From contig CALMDF010000353.1 in NCBI GenBank assembly GCA_937864895.1, forward strand, positions 1-10,943: a stretch of 10,943 nt of DNA. Reading direction: 5' to 3'. The position numbers and the translations under genes are program-made. Source of the DNA: an uncultured Holophagales bacterium. GTDB lineage: Bacteria; Acidobacteriota; Thermoanaerobaculia; UBA5066. Under the pieces are notes generated by a model that did no database searches, had not been told where the DNA came from, and saw nothing but the letters and a program-made list of their open reading frames with translations. How positions within the stretch are numbered: the stretch's first letter is position 1; every line of letters starts with the position of its first letter. Of the stretch, positions 7,601-10,943 are shown in pieces.

Positions 7601-10600
7601 AGCAGTCGTCCACGTGGACGTGGCCCTCCTCGGTCGAGGGACGATCCGAGGCGTCGTCGTCGATGGTTCCGGGGCGCGGATTGCCGGAGCCGTCGTGCGA
7701 TGCAGCTCCGCGACCGATCCGTATCGAAGCTCGCAGCTCAGCTCCGTCGACGGGAGGTTCGCCTTCCCGTCAGTCCCGGTGGGCTCCAGCCAGCTCCAGG
7801 CGGAGCACCCCCACACGCGGGAGACGACGTGGACGACCGCCCGTCTCGGCGCTCCCGGGGCTTCCGCCGAGGTGACGCTGGTCCTCGAGGCCCGTCCTCG
7901 GGCGCGCCTCGCGGGACGGGTCGTCCGGGGAGCGGGGGTCCCGATCGGGGGAGCCTGGGTCGCGGGCTACGGCGAGAGCGGCGAGTACTTCGGGGCCCGG
8001 CTGACGCCCGAGGACGGCTCCTTCCTCTTCGACTCGGCTCCGGCCGGGGGCGTGCGCCTCGAGGTCTTCGACGGGCGTTCCCGGGTCGCCGCCCTCGTCC
8101 AGCCTCTCACGCTCCTTCCGGACGGGGTCCACGACGTGACCCTCGTCGTGCCGGAGGTCCAGCCCCGCTTCGGCGCGGTCGTCGGATTCGTCCGGCAGAG
8201 CCTCGGGGGCGTCACCACTCCGGTGGCGGGAGCCCCGGTCTGGGTGTCGGCGGGCGGCCTCCGCACGACCAGCGGACTGGACGGGTCCTACAGGCTCGAC
8301 GGCGTGCCGGCAGGGCAGACGTCGGCCTGGGCTGTCCTTCCCGCCTCGGGCCGAGGCGTGTCGACGCCGGTGACGGTTCTCGAAGGGACGACCGCGACGG
8401 CGGACCTGCTCTTCCCCGACACGAGCCTCGGAAACATCGGCGGGACGGTCGTCGACCAGGAGGGGGCGCCTCGTGCAGGTGCCCTCGTCGAGATCTGGGA
8501 CCCGGGCCCGCCGCTCCGGCTCGTCGCCGCGGCGCGAAGCGCCGGCGACGGTACGTTCCGCCTCGAGGGTGTGCTCCCGGGCACGTGGCGGCTTCAGGCG
8601 ACCTCGGCGGAAACGAGAGACGGTGTGGCCCTGCGCAACTCGGGGGCGGCGAGCGCGACGCTCCCCGGACCGGGGACGACGGCGACGGTGACCGTCGCGC
8701 TGCGCGGGTTCGTCGACGTCACGGGGCGCGTCGTCGCGCGAATCCGCGACCGGAACGGAGAGATCGTGGAGAGCCCGGTTTCCGCAGCGGTCGAGGTCGC
8801 GGCGGGGCGATTCTCCGGAGCGCTCGCCGAGGACCCCGAGACCGGAGACGACCCGGAACGGGGACGCATTTTCGAGGACGGGCCCTCCCCGGCCGGGCTG
8901 GCGAGAACCGATCCGTCGACGGGGGCGTTCCGGTTCCGGCACGTCCACGGCGGGCCGGTTCGCCTCGTCGTGAGGAACCCGTTCTACGGCGAGGCCGCCG
9001 CCGACCTCGGGTTCGTGAAAGGGGATGCCTCCCGGGGGCCGGTCGAGCTCGCTTTCGACGGGATCCTCGGAGTCGTCGACGGCCTCCTGATCGGTCCCCG
9101 CGGTGCGCCGGTCCCGTCCGCCTCGGTCAGCCTGCTGCCGCTCGGGACGGACTTCTCGTCGCCGCTCGAGGCGACGACGGACGCGGACGGCTCGTTCCTC
9201 TTCCCCCTCGTCCCGTTCGGCGTCGGGGCACAGGTCGTCTTCGACGGGCCGTTCGAGGGCGTTCCCAGGTGGGCCGAAGCCCGGGCGAGCGTCACGCCCC
9301 TGGCGCCGCGGGCGCGCGTTACGCTGCAGGTCCTGCCCGCGGGGGAGCTGACGGTACGCGTCGTGACGAACGACTCTTCGGCCGTCGTCCCGGTGGCGGG
9401 CGCCCAGGTGCGCGTCGTCGAGAGCGGCGGGCCGAGGCGAACCTTCGACGGAACGACGGACGCTGAAGGAATCGCCCGCTTCCGGGGCGTCTCCGCGGTC
9501 CCCCTCGGCGTGCTGGCCCGAAAGGACCTCGTCGGGGGCCGGGCGGCGGCCCTCGGCGTCGGCGAAGGATTCCGCGTCGACGCGGTCGTGTCCCTCGCCC
9601 GGACGGCCGAGGTGAGGGGGTTCGTCCGCCTGCCGTCCGGCGGCTCGGTGCTCGAGAGGGCGAACGTCCTGCTCGAGGCAGGCCCGCGGAGGGAGATCCT
9701 CGGCGCGGCGACGACGGACGGCGAAGGAGGATTCCAAATCGCGGCGATTCCCGCGGCGGACGGCACCGTCTTCCGGCTTCGCGCGGAAGACCCGGCGACG
9801 CTCCGCCGCGGCCTCTCTCCCGCGTTCGTCGTGGAGAGCGGCGAGGTGAAGAACGTCGACGTCGTCCTGAGGGCGATCGGGAGCGTCACGGGCGTGCTGC
9901 GGACGTTCGACGGGACGACCGTCCTCGCTGGGGCGGAGGTGGACGTCACCTCGACGGATGAGGGCGACGGGACGAGCCCTCCTCTCCGCGTCTCCACGGG
10001 AGCCGACGGGCGCTACCGGGCCGACGGGGTCCCGGCGGGGGCGGTCGCGGTGTCGTCGCGCATCCCCGTCACGGGCCTTTCGGCCCGGGCGGCGGGAAGG
10101 CTCGAGAGCGAGGGAGAGGTCCTGGAGCTCGACCTCGCGGCCACGCCGACGGGGCGTGTCCGGGGAGCCGTTCTCTCTGCCGGAGGTTCGGAGCTTCCGG
10201 GGGACGTCCCGGCGCCCGAGGTCCGTCTCGAGGCTGGCGCGACCCGCGAGACCCTGATCACGGCGGACTACGACTTCTCCGGGGTCGACGCCACCGGCCC
10301 CTTCGTCCTCACCGCCTCCGAGAGGGTCGAGCCGTTCCACGCCGGTCTCCTTCGCGGACGCGCCGTCGCCGGGCAGACGGTCGTCGCGGACACCCGATAC
10401 GCCCCGTTCGGGACCCTCCGGGTCCGGGTGGTCAAGCCCGATCCCGAACGTCACGGCAACTTTCTACCGGCGACCGGCGTCGTCACCCTTTACTGCGGCG
10501 AGCCCTATGCGTTTCGCTTCCCGTGCGGGGCCCCGGTGGGGACCGACGCCGCCGGCGCCGCCACCCTCGCGAACTTGGGGGGAGGGTCGGCCGGACGGCT

Positions 10601-10943
10601 CTTCGCGACGGAGAGTGCGACGGGGGCGCGGGGCGAGTCGCACGTCGCCCCGTTCGCCTCCGAGGGCGAGACGCGGGACGTGACCGTCGTCGTCGCGCCG
10701 AGAGGGCTGGTCCGGGGTCGGCTCCTTCTCCCGGCGGGCGGAGCTCCGGCTGTCGCGGCGAACGTGATCGCCCGGCAGAGATCGTTCTGGGGGGACTGGC
10801 TGACGGTGGCTTCCACGGTGACCGGCGCCGACGGCGCCTTCGAGCTGGGCGACCTGCCGCTCACCGGTCTCGTCCTTCGCGCGGTGCCTACGACGGGGCC
10901 GCTCGCCCGCGCCGAGGCCGCGATCGGCCTTTCGGGCGCGGGC
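4614..10943 (+). CDS. Giant exported multi-domain protein with an array of carboxypeptidase-regulatory-like modules, incomplete at the right edge
   Basis: One frame stays open for 2110 codons from GTG 4614 to the window end. The start is fixed by the GTGA overlap and by a signal peptide at residues 1-34 (RRFAGSER, a hydrophobic stretch AVAAFGLLVSAPI, then AAA|D). Residues 35 to about 520 are beta-rich, with a LTPAELADRGIVVDDRSL segment at roughly 155-180, an acidic linker (EQEELEENE) near 245, and an acidic loop GPDGILDTPDD at 328-338 that could bind calcium. Residues about 523-650 are predicted helix-rich. Residues about 808-885 resemble a bacterial Ig-like Big_5 domain (VVTVLFNRSVDEG). From 913 onward about thirteen modules follow the CarboxypepD_reg pattern (PF13620): VxGxVxxxxGxPxxGAxVxL, then TDxxGxFxFxxVPxG. 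Only four Cys are seen (366, 1030, 1961, 1971). There is no catalytic domain, RHS/YD repeat or membrane anchor up to the edge; the C-terminus is unseen. An extracellular or surface structural or binding role is inferred. Confidence 0.9.
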   Translation, partial: MTAGAPRAGRRFAGSERLAVAAFGLLVSAPIAAADVNLGTGQLRLVGAAFDVEPVAQAVPVGVPAVLRTLFETDPAGLGHAGLRVRAELSGPGLAAPVTLTAIPGADLQLPPLQLKGEYRLSAIRLTDGAGTSVPAAHPSATVAVTDVLVSSVTSRVLTPAELADRGIVVDDRSLRAISFALGLAVQGRTITVEIPALVWTGTEYQAIGPPRIEVEGPPLESFQPPTIVAMPLAEPDGRPPPFEQEELEENEAAPRPVFGLLVFPGNVRFLNQFLSIVLMVQNGSPEGSSLVLRDVATVVTVSASALRIASTTPSTGEGQPIPVRHPGPDGILDTPDDIVVLAARQSGSAEVVAEGLEVGTHEVVCRIDATLDGLSGQPPLPLSGRARGSVVVRDPTFALAFHHPEVVREDEEYELRVTAANTSTVRANGVSLSIDAASLTGAVALGVPPGADPVAALGDILPGDASDARFLLRATRTGRVVASAFTSDGPVAGTLHLRAGVTNEGTPLSPDTFVFPAYLSALPAAFVDAATRLTGIAHGLATADPTVHGSLSRPGFSDGSVRARAEELVLAARRAGIGQPVPSAVADVLLRWLGSRDEIPGFDLVRRGSARGRELEAAAAEALGDHLRVEGRPALDQLLLDAAVANGEPVRPGRKSGGPAIVLLDPGDPASPSARLRLRDRRTGSETSRGPEEAAGLREVPYAALLPLDAPGGGEAGLVGRLAGTGLEVAIVGLRNGSASLDLTYPDGLGGFSRVRFQDIPVREGSLTTTLLVPGAGWLALSSSFDGPKIVDARAARPSPFSAVAAVQDVDANPLGKVVTVLFNRSVDEGAGMNPGLWRLPSATREGKPLERVVERVSTSTDPRLVSLLASAVISPLRPGTVRGALVPSEGGEGWSGELPVAPRLEVEGGEVEGRVLGPDGAPLPDAEVRLSEPATDDLTGRRFDATTARSRTDALGAFAFDFVRRQDGRPFRLDAADPATGSKGWAAGSIATNGAVVHVDVALLGRGTIRGVVVDGSGARIAGAVVRCSSATDPYRSSQLSSVDGRFAFPSVPVGSSQLQAEHPHTRETTWTTARLGAPGASAEVTLVLEARPRARLAGRVVRGAGVPIGGAWVAGYGESGEYFGARLTPEDGSFLFDSAPAGGVRLEVFDGRSRVAALVQPLTLLPDGVHDVTLVVPEVQPRFGAVVGFVRQSLGGVTTPVAGAPVWVSAGGLRTTSGLDGSYRLDGVPAGQTSAWAVLPASGRGVSTPVTVLEGTTATADLLFPDTSLGNIGGTVVDQEGAPRAGALVEIWDPGPPLRLVAAARSAGDGTFRLEGVLPGTWRLQATSAETRDGVALRNSGAASATLPGPGTTATVTVALRGFVDVTGRVVARIRDRNGEIVESPVSAAVEVAAGRFSGALAEDPETGDDPERGRIFEDGPSPAGLARTDPSTGAFRFRHVHGGPVRLVVRNPFYGEAAADLGFVKGDASRGPVELAFDGILGVVDGLLIGPRGAPVPSASVSLLPLGTDFSSPLEATTDADGSFLFPLVPFGVGAQVVFDGPFEGVPRWAEARASVTPLAPRARVTLQVLPAGELTVRVVTNDSSAVVPVAGAQVRVVESGGPRRTFDGTTDAEGIARFRGVSAVPLGVLARKDLVGGRAAALGVGEGFRVDAVVSLARTAEVRGFVRLPSGGSVLERANVLLEAGPRREILGAATTDGEGGFQIAAIPAADGTVFRLRAEDPATLRRGLSPAFVVESGEVKNVDVVLRAIGSVTGVLRTFDGTTVLAGAEVDVTSTDEGDGTSPPLRVSTGADGRYRADGVPAGAVAVSSRIPVTGLSARAAGRLESEGEVLELDLAATPTGRVRGAVLSAGGSELPGDVPAPEVRLEAGATRETLITADYDFSGVDATGPFVLTASERVEPFHAGLLRGRAVAGQTVVADTRYAPFGTLRVRVVKPDPERHGNFLPATGVVTLYCGEPYAFRFPCGAPVGTDAAGAATLANLGGGSAGRLFATESATGARGESHVAPFASEGETRDVTVVVAPRGLVRGRLLLPAGGAPAVAANVIARQRSFWGDWLTVASTVTGADGAFELGDLPLTGLVLRAVPTTGPLARAEAAIGLSGAG
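6180..6560 (+). other. Helix-rich island within the giant protein
   Basis: Residues about 523-649 differ from the surrounding beta-sandwich sequence. They are rich in Ala, Leu, Arg and Glu with helix-like spacing, for example SVRARAEELVLAARR, SAVADVLLRWLGSRDE and ALDQLLLDAAVANGE. It lies between the beta-rich N-terminal half and the Big_5-like domain. No family is recognised with confidence. Confidence 0.5.
7350..10943 (+). repeat. Tandem array of about thirteen carboxypeptidase-regulatory-like (PF13620-type) modules
   Basis: Module first strands begin near residues 913, 1011, 1099, 1189, 1275, 1369, 1487, 1579, 1667, 1758, 1849, 1935 and 2033 of the giant protein, so the period is about 86-118 residues, most often 86-98. 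Examples of the opening strand are VEGRVLGPDGAPLPDAEV, IRGVVVDGSGARIAGAVV and IGGTVVDQEGAPRAGALV. Matching turns are TDALGAFAFDFV, GLDGSYRLDGVPAG, TDADGSFLFPLVPFG and TGADGRYRADGVPAG. Modules 6, 11 and 12 are the least typical; module 12 carries the only close Cys pair. Sequence divergence between modules is high, so this is an old array rather than a recent DNA amplification. Confidence 0.8.

Noticed and set aside
5907..7613. 568-codon minus-strand frame
   Set aside because: It is antisense to the giant gene, with no domain and shadow-like composition.
7770..10454. 894-codon open frame on the minus strand
   Set aside because: It is a shadow of the giant gene with low-complexity Arg/Asp/Gly composition and no recognisable domain or signal; it results from GC-rich third codon positions.
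4614..10943. RHS/YD-repeat toxin or peptidase identity for the giant protein
   Set aside because: No YD repeats, RHS core or metallopeptidase motif is present in the visible part. The regulatory-like modules alone do not imply carboxypeptidase activity.

Overview
The window is high-GC bacterial DNA with four genes, and all four appear to use GTG starts. The GC level, a TMTC-like membrane protein, and very large secreted proteins built from carboxypeptidase-regulatory-like modules would suit Acidobacteriota (for example Thermoanaerobaculia) or Myxococcota. That placement is an inference from style only; there is no rRNA or marker gene to confirm it.

Layout: (1) 1-1014, minus strand, the N-terminal part of a polytopic membrane protein resembling TMTC / DUF1736 glycosyltransferases. 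It runs off the left edge. (2) 1015-1252, a divergent intergenic region with four inverted repeats, three of them clustered ahead of the next gene. (3) About 1253-1684, plus strand, a small stand-alone AraC-type HTH_18 DNA-binding protein with no sensor domain. (4) 1685-1824, a short intergenic region. (5) 1825-4617, plus strand, a 930-residue Sec-exported protein made of three tandem right-handed beta-helix modules in a 211-residue (633-bp) register, then a FlgD-type Ig-like domain and a terminal beta-rich domain. (6) 4614 to beyond 10943, plus strand, a giant Sec-exported protein of at least 2110 residues. Its start overlaps the previous stop (GTGA). It has beta-rich N-terminal domains, one helix-rich island, a Big_5-like domain and then an array of about thirteen carboxypeptidase-regulatory-like beta-sandwich modules that continues past the right edge.

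How they may work together: the beta-helix protein and the giant protein are almost certainly co-translated and both exported, so they look like partners in a cell-surface or extracellular structure. The small HTH protein lies directly upstream on the same strand and is a candidate local regulator. The divergent TMTC-like protein belongs to a family whose animal members O-mannosylate beta-sandwich (cadherin) domains. Linking it to the neighbouring exported beta-sandwich protein is speculative but testable. I saw no tRNA, rRNA, CRISPR array, transposase or clear intrinsic terminator.
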